A stretch of DNA of 64,000 nucleotides, taken from positions 5,343,257 to 5,407,256 of the forward strand of contig NZ_CP042913.1 of assembly GCF_008065115.1 (NCBI RefSeq), in the 5' to 3' direction. The DNA comes from Bythopirellula goksoeyrii (GTDB taxonomy: Bacteria > Planctomycetota > Planctomycetia > Pirellulales > Lacipirellulaceae). A program made the position numbers and the translations under genes. Below the pieces are notes generated by a model. It was not told the origin of the DNA, searched no databases, and saw nothing but the letters and a program-made list of their open reading frames with translations. Shown here one piece after another: positions 43,020 to 50,817 of this stretch (the stretch's first letter is position 1; the number at the start of each line of letters is the position of its first letter).

Positions 43020-44798
43020 ATGATTCTCTCCATGAATCGCACCCTAATTCCCCTCGTTTGTCTCGGCTGGTTGGCCGTCTTACCTTTCTCACGTGCTGAG
43101 CAAACTGATCAGGTGACCTTCGATATTCTAGTCGAAGACTACTGGCAGTACCGCCTACGTGAATCACCACTCTTCGCCACGGCCACCGGCGACCGACGAT
43201 TCAATGATCAATTGGGGGAAGTTTCGCTGGCCGACGCCGAGCGACGCAACAAGGCGGAGCAGGAGTTTCTGAACCAACTGAAGGCAGTCGATGCTCAGAA
43301 GCTTTCAACTGACGATCAGATCAACCATGCCATTCTGGTTCGCTTGCTCAACGACGACCTGGCCGAATACCGGTTTGGCACCCATCTGATGCCGATCACG
43401 CAGCGCAACGGATTCCACATTTCGTTTCCCCAACTCTACCGCGACGTTCCTTTGGAATCGCTCGTCGATTACGAAAACTACCTTGCCAGGCTGCGGGCCT
43501 TTCCCCAATACACGGACGGGCATCTCGAATTGATGCGCGCCGGGGTCGCCTCAGGAAAGGTCCTTCCCGCCGTCGTGCTGGAAGGCTGGGAAACCGCCAT
43601 CGATGCCCAGATCGTTGCCGATCCAGAACACAGCACACTCTTCGAACCGTTCAAGAAGTTTCCCACTACCGTTGCAGAATCTGAACACGACCGTTTACGA
43701 GCTTCTGCCCGCGATGCGATTTCCACCGCCGTTGTTCCTAGCTATGAAAAACTAAGATCGTTCATGGCCGAGGAATACGTGCCCCGAGCGCGCGACACAA
43801 TCGCCGCCTCGGCATTGCCCGACGGCCGTGAGTTCTATCGCCATCGCGTACGGAGCTTCACTACAACCGACATGACCCCCGACGAAGTCCACCAATTGGG
43901 GCTTGCCGAAGTAGAGCGAATCCGCGGTGAGATGCAAGCCATCATTGATCAGCTTGAATTTGATGGAGACTTCGCCGAGTTTGTCGAGTTCCTGCGCTCC
44001 GATCCCCAGTTCTATGCGACGAGCGAAGAGCAATTGATGAAAGAGGTGGCCTTGGTTCTAAAAACTATGGACGGCAAGCTGCCCCAGTTGTTTGCAAAAT
44101 TGCCGCGGACGCCCTATGGAATTCGCCCCGTTCCCGAATACATTGCTCCCCGCACGACGGCTGCTTACTACCAAACTCCTACCGGTGACGGCACCAAGGC
44201 AGGATTCTATTATGTGAATACCTACGACCTGAAGAGTCGGCCCTTGTTCAACATCGAAGCTCTCTCATTGCACGAAGCCGTTCCAGGGCATCATTTGCAG
44301 TTGGCGTTGCAACAGGAGATGGAGGGCATGCCTACGTTTCGACGGTTCACTGATTTCACGGCCTTCGTCGAAGGCTGGGGACTCTACTCCGAACGGCTGG
44401 GATTGGAGGCTGGATTCTATCAAGACCCCTACAGTAACTTCGGTCGGCTCACGATGGAAATGTGGCGCGCCTGCCGGCTAGTTGTTGACACCGGGATGCA
44501 CTACTTCGGCTGGACCCGCGCTCAGGCGATTGAGTTTCTCACCGAGAACTCCGCCCTGGCCAAACACGACATCCAAGCCGAAGTCGATCGCTACATCAGT
44601 TGGCCGGGGCAGGCACTGGCGTACAAAGTCGGCGAACTAAAAATCCGCGAGCTTCGTGCCCTGGCCGAAGAGCAATTGGGAGAGAACTTTGATGTTCGAG
44701 AGTTCCACAACGTGGTACTGAGCGCGGGAGGCGTACCGCTGGATGTTCTCGAAGCGAACGTGAAGGGGTGGCTGGAGACTCAAAGCACCGCCAAGTAG
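43020..44798 (+). CDS. DUF885-family metallopeptidase-like secreted protein
   Basis: The 592-residue product has a signal peptide (about residues 1-26, ending SRAE). It is otherwise helical. The zinc-site motif HEAVPGHH (residue 418) and the later FTAFVEGWGLYSERLG are diagnostic of DUF885. Further family segments are WQYRLRESPLFATATGDRR at the N-terminus and WPGQALAYKVGELKI near the C-terminus. These proteins resemble M3/M32-type peptidases and are presumed metalloproteases. ATG at 43032 is an alternative start. Confidence 0.9.
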   Translation: MILSMNRTLIPLVCLGWLAVLPFSRAEQTDQVTFDILVEDYWQYRLRESPLFATATGDRRFNDQLGEVSLADAERRNKAEQEFLNQLKAVDAQKLSTDDQINHAILVRLLNDDLAEYRFGTHLMPITQRNGFHISFPQLYRDVPLESLVDYENYLARLRAFPQYTDGHLELMRAGVASGKVLPAVVLEGWETAIDAQIVADPEHSTLFEPFKKFPTTVAESEHDRLRASARDAISTAVVPSYEKLRSFMAEEYVPRARDTIAASALPDGREFYRHRVRSFTTTDMTPDEVHQLGLAEVERIRGEMQAIIDQLEFDGDFAEFVEFLRSDPQFYATSEEQLMKEVALVLKTMDGKLPQLFAKLPRTPYGIRPVPEYIAPRTTAAYYQTPTGDGTKAGFYYVNTYDLKSRPLFNIEALSLHEAVPGHHLQLALQQEMEGMPTFRRFTDFTAFVEGWGLYSERLGLEAGFYQDPYSNFGRLTMEMWRACRLVVDTGMHYFGWTRAQAIEFLTENSALAKHDIQAEVDRYISWPGQALAYKVGELKIRELRALAEEQLGENFDVREFHNVVLSAGGVPLDVLEANVKGWLETQSTAK

Positions 44799-44837
44799 CA
44801 TTTCGTCGACTCGATACGCTTTGAGTACATTTCCTAG

Positions 44838-44886
44838 CCGGACCCGCCACGCGGTCCGGAAATCCCGGAGGCATGTGTGCCTCCGG
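44838..44886. repeat. REP-like palindrome pair between convergent genes
   Basis: A CCGGACC...GGTCCGG unit (44838-44859) and a CCGGAGGC...GCCTCCGG unit (44865-44886), only six bases apart. It lies between the DUF885 gene and the converging serine hydrolase. Confidence 0.9.
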
Positions 44887-44954
44887 CTAAGGATTGTGCG
44901 ATCGATACGTACAAACTCTGAAGCCATAAAACTTCTGCGATCCCAACCGAGGAG

Positions 44955-46223
44955 TTACTCTAGCGATTCCGCCACAGCATCACAGAACAACCAGTCGTCA
45001 ATGATGTCCTCTGCCATTGGCTCAGGCCGCGCACCCCAGGCCACGACCACCACCTTCGCGACGGGGTTCACATAAAGCGTTTGCCCGTGGATACCCATGG
45101 CCATGTAGGCACCGTCCTCGCGTGAAGACGGGGTCGTGCCCGTCCACCACAGGTATCCGTACTCCAAGGGGGTTCCCCCCTTGAGGACCTTCGGTGTGGT
45201 TGCCTCGTGTATCCAGCCTGCGGGCAGAATGGTTTCGCCATCGGCAATTCCTCCGTTGAGGAGGAACAGGCCAAAGCGACCATAGTCGCGCAAGGTTGCA
45301 CTGAATCCGCTCCCTCCAATCTCGATCCCGTCCTCAGATTCAAGCCACCAGTTCGCGTCGGACTCCATCCCGAACTTGCTCCAGATTCGCTCCGAAAGAT
45401 ACGTCGCCAGTGGTCGATCAATTGCTCCGCGCAAAACTTCACCCACCACTTGCGTTTCGCCCGTGTTGTAGTTGTTCAGCGTGCCAGGCTCTGCCACCCT
45501 GGAGAGGCTCTTCATCACGGCCAGGGCCCCGCCAGGCTCTTGCGAGATCTGCGCCTCGAGCAGCCGCCGGCGATCGGACGCAGAGTCCGTATACTCCTCG
45601 CTCCAGCCGACTCCCGACGCCATCATCAACACGTCTCGGATGCTGACCCCGTCGTACGCGCTCCCGGCAAGTGCCGGCACGTACTCGGTCACATCGTCGG
45701 AGAGACTCTCGATAAAACCCTCTTTGAGAGCAGCACCGATGAGTGTGGAGGTAATCGACTTCGCTACCGACATCGACATCCAGCGGGTCTGTGGCGAATT
45801 GCCGAAGCGATACAATTCCAGCTTCACCCGCCCCTCCTTCAGCACCAATAGCGCGGAGATCTTGTTCACGTAGAGGTAATCAATAAGGTCGTAGCGTTTG
45901 TCCCCGTCATGGAAGCTGACATTCACGAGCGGAATCTCCGCCGGTGGCAACGGCATTGGCTCGACTGATCGTGGAACCGTCCGCGTGTGAAACAGCCGAT
46001 CGATGTTCCGAAAAGTATTGACGGCCATTTCCGGCGAGAGCACGCCATCGTAAATCTCCCGTACCGAGCCGATCGGTTCGGTGGCATGAGGATAAGAGAT
46101 AAGAGCTGCTGCCGGTGCTGGTTGCTCAAGGGTGGTGACTTGACCAAGCGCTGTTGTTGCCAGCAGCGCTGCCGACAGTACGAAAGCGGCGATTGATTGT
46201 ATGCACATAGTGATTTTTCTCAA
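44955..46223 (-). CDS. Serine hydrolase of the beta-lactamase/class C family
   Basis: The 422-residue product has a signal peptide (about residues 1-27, ending TTALGQ). The active-site motif SVAK (Ser152, Lys155, in RWMSMSVAKSITST) follows. The YxN-type motif is NYNTGETQV, and GIHGQTLYVNP is the usual third element. Such proteins are penicillin-binding-like hydrolases, esterases or D-aminopeptidases; the substrate is not evident. All catalytic residues appear present. Confidence 0.9.
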   Translation of the reverse strand: MRKITMCIQSIAAFVLSAALLATTALGQVTTLEQPAPAAALISYPHATEPIGSVREIYDGVLSPEMAVNTFRNIDRLFHTRTVPRSVEPMPLPPAEIPLVNVSFHDGDKRYDLIDYLYVNKISALLVLKEGRVKLELYRFGNSPQTRWMSMSVAKSITSTLIGAALKEGFIESLSDDVTEYVPALAGSAYDGVSIRDVLMMASGVGWSEEYTDSASDRRRLLEAQISQEPGGALAVMKSLSRVAEPGTLNNYNTGETQVVGEVLRGAIDRPLATYLSERIWSKFGMESDANWWLESEDGIEIGGSGFSATLRDYGRFGLFLLNGGIADGETILPAGWIHEATTPKVLKGGTPLEYGYLWWTGTTPSSREDGAYMAMGIHGQTLYVNPVAKVVVVAWGARPEPMAEDIIDDWLFCDAVAESLE

Positions 46224-46311
46224 CGCTACCCCTTCGGAACTAGTTGGCAGATTTGCACGTTGAATAGCCTCAATGAAAATGAAATGCTAAATCGAATGCC
46301 TTTCCGGACGG

Positions 46312-46722
46312 TTAACTGCTTCGATTCGTGAAGCTCGACCGCATCCATTGAGCGAGCCGGAGTGTGCTAGAAATGAATAAATCCGCAGACGCACCGTAAG
46401 CAATTCCCAAGGGAATGAGTGCGACGCCCAACCCGCCAGGTAACCCTTGCACCCTTCGAAGCGTCATCTCGACAATCAGTGTGATGAAAAGTCCTGTCCC
46501 CATCGATATGAGCCGAGGATGGTTGAGTCCGAGGAAAACAAACCTCGCAGCACCTACTGAAACTAATAATAGCGAGACGAAGGCAAAGCCGAATGGTGGG
46601 ATACCAATAAGCCTCATCGCAGTAAGAAGTATCCCCCACATTGTGAGGACACTGAATACGGTGAGTAGATCAAATCTTAAAGTATCAGTGAGAGGGGTAC
46701 GAAGGTCTTTGTTCATTTTCAT
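46312..46722 (-). CDS. Small multi-helix membrane protein, function unknown
   Basis: The 136-residue product has about four hydrophobic segments: LLTVFSVLTMWGILLTAMRLIG, GFAFVSLLLVSVGAARFVFLG, LISMGTGLFITLIVEM, and GLGVALIPLGIAYGASADLF. No family recognised. It ends SFTNRSS. The start ATG has AGTATGAA upstream but no strong Shine-Dalgarno site. Confidence 0.6.
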   Translation of the reverse strand: MKMNKDLRTPLTDTLRFDLLTVFSVLTMWGILLTAMRLIGIPPFGFAFVSLLLVSVGAARFVFLGLNHPRLISMGTGLFITLIVEMTLRRVQGLPGGLGVALIPLGIAYGASADLFISSTLRLAQWMRSSFTNRSS

Positions 46723-46779
46723 ACTTAAGCCTACTTGAGTTTGAAAGAGCCGTCAGGCTACCCCTTGCATCTTGTTCGC

Positions 46780-46971
46780 CTAGTTGCGTCCTGAGGTTGG
46801 CAACGGGAGAGGTTTACCATCTTGTCGATACAACTCAATCGTCTCATCCACGATCTGACCGAGATGCTCAAATACCTCTCGCTCATCAGTTCCATGGCAT
46901 TCTCCAAATAGCAAACCCGGTGGACTGCCAACGTAGCAAGCATCTTGCCTAGACCACTCCACTATCTTCAC
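46780..46971 (-). CDS. HicB-like antitoxin
   Basis: The 63-residue product MKIVEWSRQDACYVGSPPGL... has the HicB beta-strand layout: KIVEWSRQDACYVGSPPGLLFGE, then EVFEHLGQIVDETIELYRQDGKPLP. These partially RNase-H-like domains neutralise HicA mRNA interferases. The start is GTG. No HicA gene is adjacent, so it may be solitary or part of another small system. Confidence 0.7.
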   Translation of the reverse strand: MKIVEWSRQDACYVGSPPGLLFGECHGTDEREVFEHLGQIVDETIELYRQDGKPLPLPTSGRN

Positions 46972-47019
46972 TTTCCGAGCACTTCATGATTAAGATTCCT
47001 CCGTCATCTTGCAATGATG

Positions 47020-47217
47020 CTATTCGGTCGACTTTGTGGAATCCATTGCAACAGCAGGTCGAGCAGGATAGCGAACGTAGTTGCGACCGGATGATTTCTG
47101 GTGATGCTGGATGTTTTTGAATATCTCTTTGAGGTCATAACTGAACTGGGCTGCATGTTTTTCTCTCACCGCCCGGACTTCGGCAACAATTGGATCATTT
47201 GTCATCGTTTTCATCAT
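47020..47217 (-). CDS. Small conserved protein, function unknown
   Basis: The 65-residue product starts MMKTMTNDPIVAEVRAVREK and includes AAQFSYDLKEIFKNIQ and RNYVRYPARPAV. I associate such short proteins with cyanobacteria and planctomycetes, sometimes next to toxin-antitoxin genes. The start ATG overlaps the stop of the 39-residue ORF upstream, so they are coupled. Confidence 0.6.
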   Translation of the reverse strand: MMKTMTNDPIVAEVRAVREKHAAQFSYDLKEIFKNIQHHQKSSGRNYVRYPARPAVAMDSTKSTE

Positions 47218-47333
47218 TCCGGTTCCATGAGTTCGGCAGGCGTACAGATAATGGTTGGCTCGTAGCCCGAATTGCGGCAGATCCGTTCGATCTGAGACCG
47301 CGTGGTTGCATTCGCGATATATTGATCGGCCAC
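47214..47333 (-). CDS. Very small ORF coupled to the 65-residue gene
   Basis: 39 codons from GTG 47333 (MADQYIANATTRSQIERIC...), ending in ELMEPE before TGA. The stop overlaps the next gene's ATG as ATGATGA. The sequence has no repeats, and residues such as QIERICRNSGYEPTII look like a genuine protein tail. Preceded by GGGGGGGTAGG. It could be a small real gene or the truncated end of a longer one. Confidence 0.4.
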   Translation of the reverse strand: MADQYIANATTRSQIERICRNSGYEPTIICTPAELMEPE

Positions 47334-47334
47334 C

Positions 47335-48075
47335 CTACCCCCCACTCCCCCCCGCAAAGAAAATCGCCCAGACGCTCATCACCAAGTAGAGCACCAATAG
47401 GATCCACCAGCCGAAGACCACGATTCCGGGCAACTCGACTCCTAGGATCTGAATCACGAGGCCAACGACCGCGATCGCGCCCAACAAGAGGGCGGCCCCT
47501 TCGGCACCGAAGTAGTTAGCCAGAGTCAGCAGCACCGCGGCAACTGCCATCGTGCCGAGGATTTGTTTGATTGAAAACGAAAAACTTAGTGCCGGCTTTC
47601 TCGGGAGCACTTCATCTGGCTCAACAAACGTGGGCTCTACCTTAGCGGCAATGAGTTCGCCATCGTCGTTCTTCTGGGCGGCCAGTCGATCTGCAGCCTC
47701 TTGCAGACGGCGACGCCTCGCTTCTTCTACTGCGCGTTCTTTGCGTGTTACCCACCACCAACCAGCGCCGAGAGCTGCCAGCCACACGATCAAGATCACG
47801 CCACCACCCATTCGCACATAAAACGCCATCGCAATCGCCAACAGTGCCGTGGCGATCAACAGATGCCGCGTCGAGAAGCGAATTGCTTTGAAATCATCCA
47901 GCGTGAAGGGATCGCTCTGTTCTGGCTGTTCATAGATTTCCAACCGCGCGGCACGAGTTTCGGTATCGCGAATCTGCCGCTCGGTTCGGCGGCGGCTATG
48001 CTCGAGTATTTCAGGATCGACCGCTTCGAGTTCGAATTCGTCGTCGCTGTCGTCGGGTAGCGTTGGGTCGGCCAT
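47335..48075 (-). CDS. Membrane protein, function unknown
   Basis: The 246-residue product has an acidic N-terminus and a coiled, charged segment (about residues 25-60). Two helices follow near 71-110 (LLIATALLAIAMAFYVRMG, GVILIVWLAALGAGWWWV), then a Lys/Glu-rich linker. Three helices lie at the C-terminus (about 175-243, for example ILGTMAVAAVLLTLANYFGA and IVVFGWWILLVLYLVMSVWAI). No family recognised. Confidence 0.65.
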   Translation of the reverse strand: MADPTLPDDSDDEFELEAVDPEILEHSRRRTERQIRDTETRAARLEIYEQPEQSDPFTLDDFKAIRFSTRHLLIATALLAIAMAFYVRMGGGVILIVWLAALGAGWWWVTRKERAVEEARRRRLQEAADRLAAQKNDDGELIAAKVEPTFVEPDEVLPRKPALSFSFSIKQILGTMAVAAVLLTLANYFGAEGAALLLGAIAVVGLVIQILGVELPGIVVFGWWILLVLYLVMSVWAIFFAGGSGG

Positions 48076-48437
48076 AAGAGATCTGTTCCAGGCTTGTCTA
48101 GATTCTGACGTCGAAGTTCAGTACACGTTGCATTGCATGAGATAGTAAAGGAAGAAATTAGCCGCGGATATTCGCGGATTGGGCGGATATGCGCGGATCC
48201 TTGATTGTTCTCCAATCCATCTGCGAGTATCCGCTAAATCAGCGTTCATCCGCGGTCCATTTCTTCAATTCGTTGGTTGCGGCCGAAGTCTACAATTGGG
48301 AGTGTATCACAGTCTTCATTGTGATTTGTCGAGGCTATCATCGCAACTCCGCTCCCCTTGCCACATGGGTTTCGCACTGCAACGATGCTTGTACTCGAAA
48401 TGGGAATTTCTTCGATTCACTCTCTAACAGGCCGTAG
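48076..48437. other. Divergent gap with CGCGGAT-type inverted repeat
   Basis: The inverted repeat lies at about 48155-48268. The remaining DNA to 48437 should hold the promoter of the glycosyltransferase gene. The two overlapping 82-codon frames over the repeat are shadows. Confidence 0.5.
48155..48268. repeat. Inverted repeat of the CGCGGAT family, second copy
   Basis: GAAGAAATTAGCCGCGGATA at the left and GTCCATTTCTTC at the right, with GCGGAT/ATCCGC units between. The composition and order match the 40384-40505 copy. Confidence 0.7.
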
Positions 48438-49685
48438 ATGCGATTCTTGATTTCCGCCCTGGGCAGCTACGGCGATGTTTTTCCAATGGTCGGACTTGGC
48501 TCGGCGCTCCGTAGCCGCGGCCATCAGGTGACGCTCGTCACCAATCCCCATTTCCAGGCAATCGTGGAGTCGGTCGGCCTTGAGTTTCTGCCCGTGGGTA
48601 CGACCGAAGAGTATGACGAGTTGACCCGCCATCCGGATCTCTGGCATCCCATGAAGGGCCCCATCTTGGTCGTGGGCAAGAGCTTCTCGAAGTCCCTGCG
48701 AGAACTCTATGACATCATCGCGGCAAACACCAAAGCGGGCGAAACTATTCTGGTTGCTCACTGTTTGGACTTGGCGAGCCGAATTCATCACGACAAGTTT
48801 GGCACGCCACTGGCAAGTGTGCATTTCGCGCCGATTGCACTGCGCAGCTTTCACCAGTCCCCGCAGATGTTTGGCATGCTTATGCAGAATTGGGTCCCTC
48901 GATCGTTGCGGAGGTTTCAGTTTTGGCTGGCAGACAAAATGGTCGACTACCTCGTCGGCAGTGAGTTGAATGGCCTCCGAGGAGAATTGGGACTTCCTCC
49001 GGTGCGAAGGGTCATGCACGAGTGGTATTTTTCTCCAAAATTGGTACTGGGATTGTTCCCAAAATGGTTTGCCCCGCCGCAACCCGACTGGCCTCCGCAA
49101 ACACAACTCACGGGGTTCCCCTTATGGGACCAGTCAGGACAAGAAGAACTTCAGCCAGAGGTACAAGACTTTTTGCAGAGTGGCAGTCCGCCGATTGTAT
49201 TTGCCCCCGGGTCGGCGATGACGGCTGGTGAAAAGTTCTTTGCCGCAGCCATCGAGGCCTGCCAACGACTGGATCGCCGAGGAATCCTTCTGACCAAGTA
49301 CCCTGAACAACTCCCCACGGAGCTCCCCCCGACAATCAAACATTGCCACTTTGTGCCGATGAGCAGTCTTCTGCCGCAGTGCGCAGCCCTGGTGCATCAC
49401 GGCGGGATTGGCACTTGTGCTCAAGGCCTGGCGGCAGGGTTACCACATATCGTCATGCCCATGGCCTACGATCAACTCGATAATGCCATGAGGCTGAAAA
49501 ACCTGGGAGTGGCCGACATTCTGCGTCCCAAACGGTTTACGGGGGAAAATCTGGGAAGTGCATTGAGCCGATTGCTCCATGATCCAGACGTCCAGAGCCG
49601 GTGCAGCCATTGGGTCCAAGAGATTGATGTCCCCGCGACTATGTCTGCTACCTGTGAAGCCCTGGAGAGTCTCTCGGCAGCTTAG
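48438..49685 (+). CDS. Glycosyltransferase of the GT1 (UDP-glucuronosyl/MGT-like) family
   Basis: The 415-residue protein has a GT-B fold. The N-terminal acceptor domain starts MRFLISALGSYGDVFPMVGLGSALRSRGHQV. The C-terminal donor domain includes PIVFAPGSAMTAGE, CHFVPMSSLLPQCAALVHHGGIGTCAQGLAAGLPHIVMPMAYDQLDNA, the GT1 donor-binding motif. Likely substrates are lipid or natural-product acceptors. No modification genes flank it. Confidence 0.9.
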   Translation: MRFLISALGSYGDVFPMVGLGSALRSRGHQVTLVTNPHFQAIVESVGLEFLPVGTTEEYDELTRHPDLWHPMKGPILVVGKSFSKSLRELYDIIAANTKAGETILVAHCLDLASRIHHDKFGTPLASVHFAPIALRSFHQSPQMFGMLMQNWVPRSLRRFQFWLADKMVDYLVGSELNGLRGELGLPPVRRVMHEWYFSPKLVLGLFPKWFAPPQPDWPPQTQLTGFPLWDQSGQEELQPEVQDFLQSGSPPIVFAPGSAMTAGEKFFAAAIEACQRLDRRGILLTKYPEQLPTELPPTIKHCHFVPMSSLLPQCAALVHHGGIGTCAQGLAAGLPHIVMPMAYDQLDNAMRLKNLGVADILRPKRFTGENLGSALSRLLHDPDVQSRCSHWVQEIDVPATMSATCEALESLSAA

Positions 49686-50000
49686 AAACCACGAACTCCG
49701 GTTTTTTCGGATTTTTTCTGGCCACCGGCGAACTTCCAGGAACCTTACGGCGTAGCGCTGCTTAGGTGGGTAGCGGACTAGACAAATCCCCTGGAATGGG
49801 GTTAATCTCTAGCCCATCACTTGCGGTCGGATTGCCTGCCGGGAGTGGTCTCGTTGGCGGGCACCTCCTGCCAAGCGTGGTTGAATCCCGCCTCAGCTAC
49901 CTCCTACGCCTGAATTCCTGCTCGGCGGATGGGGTCCCCGTCACGTTGTAGTTCGAGTTTTTACATATATTTTGATCCTCTCTCCGACTGTGAGAACTTG
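49686..50000. other. Gap ahead of the ABC/GldG operon
   Basis: TCCGGTTTTTTCGGATTTTT (about 49697-49716) just after the glycosyltransferase stop may act as a weak terminator. The rest is G/C-rich with no repeat recognised. It should carry the promoter of the ABC operon. Confidence 0.45.
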
Positions 50001-50765
50001 ATGAGCCAAACAGAGCCAAACCAAGCCACCACGATTTCAACCGCCGGTGAACCGATGATCGAGGCTATCGGCCTCTCGAAGTTCTATGGCAGCTTTGCGG
50101 CGGCGCGAGATGTATCCTTCGCCATCAACAAAGGAGAAGTCGCCGCATTCCTGGGTCCTAATGGTGCTGGCAAGAGTACCACGATGAAACTCTTGACTGG
50201 TTACTTGGCCCCCTCGGAAGGCTACGCCAAAGTGGCCGGCTACAACATGGCTACCGACCGGCTCAAAGGTGCCGATCGCTTGGGGTATCTTCCCGAAAAT
50301 GGCCCGCTCTATCCCGATATGACACCCCGTAGTCTATTGACTTTCTTTGGGAACTTGCGCGGCATGGGCCCAACAGAACTCGACAAGCGAATCGAAGCCG
50401 TTGTGAAGACATGTAATCTCGCATCCGTGATCGGCAAGCCGATCGGCAAGCTCTCCAAAGGCTATCGTCAGCGCGTCGGCATGGCCCAAGCCCTGCTGCA
50501 CAATCCCGACGTACTGATTCTCGACGAACCCACGGCAGGACTCGATCCCAATCAGATTCGCGAAGTACGCAAGATGATTCGTGAGCTAGGCGAAACGAAG
50601 ACAATCCTGCTCTCAACACACATCCTGCAAGAAGTGGAAGCGATGTGTAATCGAGTTGTGTTTATCAATGAAGGCCGACTCGTGTTTGACGGCACACCGC
50701 AAGAACTGGCTTTTGAACATAACAACCTCGATGACCGCTTCCACGCATTAACCGTTGCAAGCTAG
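50001..50765 (+). CDS. ABC transporter ATP-binding protein (GldA-like)
   Basis: A protein of 254 residues from ATG 50001. ABC ATPase motifs are present: Walker A GPNGAGKST (about residues 52-60), signature LSKGYRQRVGMAQAL, Walker B VLILDEPTAGLDP, H-loop LLSTHILQEVE. It is the first gene of an operon with an ABC-2/GldG-like fusion and a DUF4340 protein. In planctomycetes and Bacteroidota such sets are related to Gld (gliding) and NosF-type transporters. The frame extends to 49929 with no support. Confidence 0.95.
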   Translation: MSQTEPNQATTISTAGEPMIEAIGLSKFYGSFAAARDVSFAINKGEVAAFLGPNGAGKSTTMKLLTGYLAPSEGYAKVAGYNMATDRLKGADRLGYLPENGPLYPDMTPRSLLTFFGNLRGMGPTELDKRIEAVVKTCNLASVIGKPIGKLSKGYRQRVGMAQALLHNPDVLILDEPTAGLDPNQIREVRKMIRELGETKTILLSTHILQEVEAMCNRVVFINEGRLVFDGTPQELAFEHNNLDDRFHALTVAS

Positions 50766-50817
50766 CTTACCACTTGGATTATAGAGTTACTCAGAGACCG
50801 ACAGGATCTATACCGAT

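Noticed and set aside
48179-48437. Two overlapping 82-codon frames just before the glycosyltransferase
   Set aside because: They lie across the GCGGAT-type inverted repeat and have no protein character.
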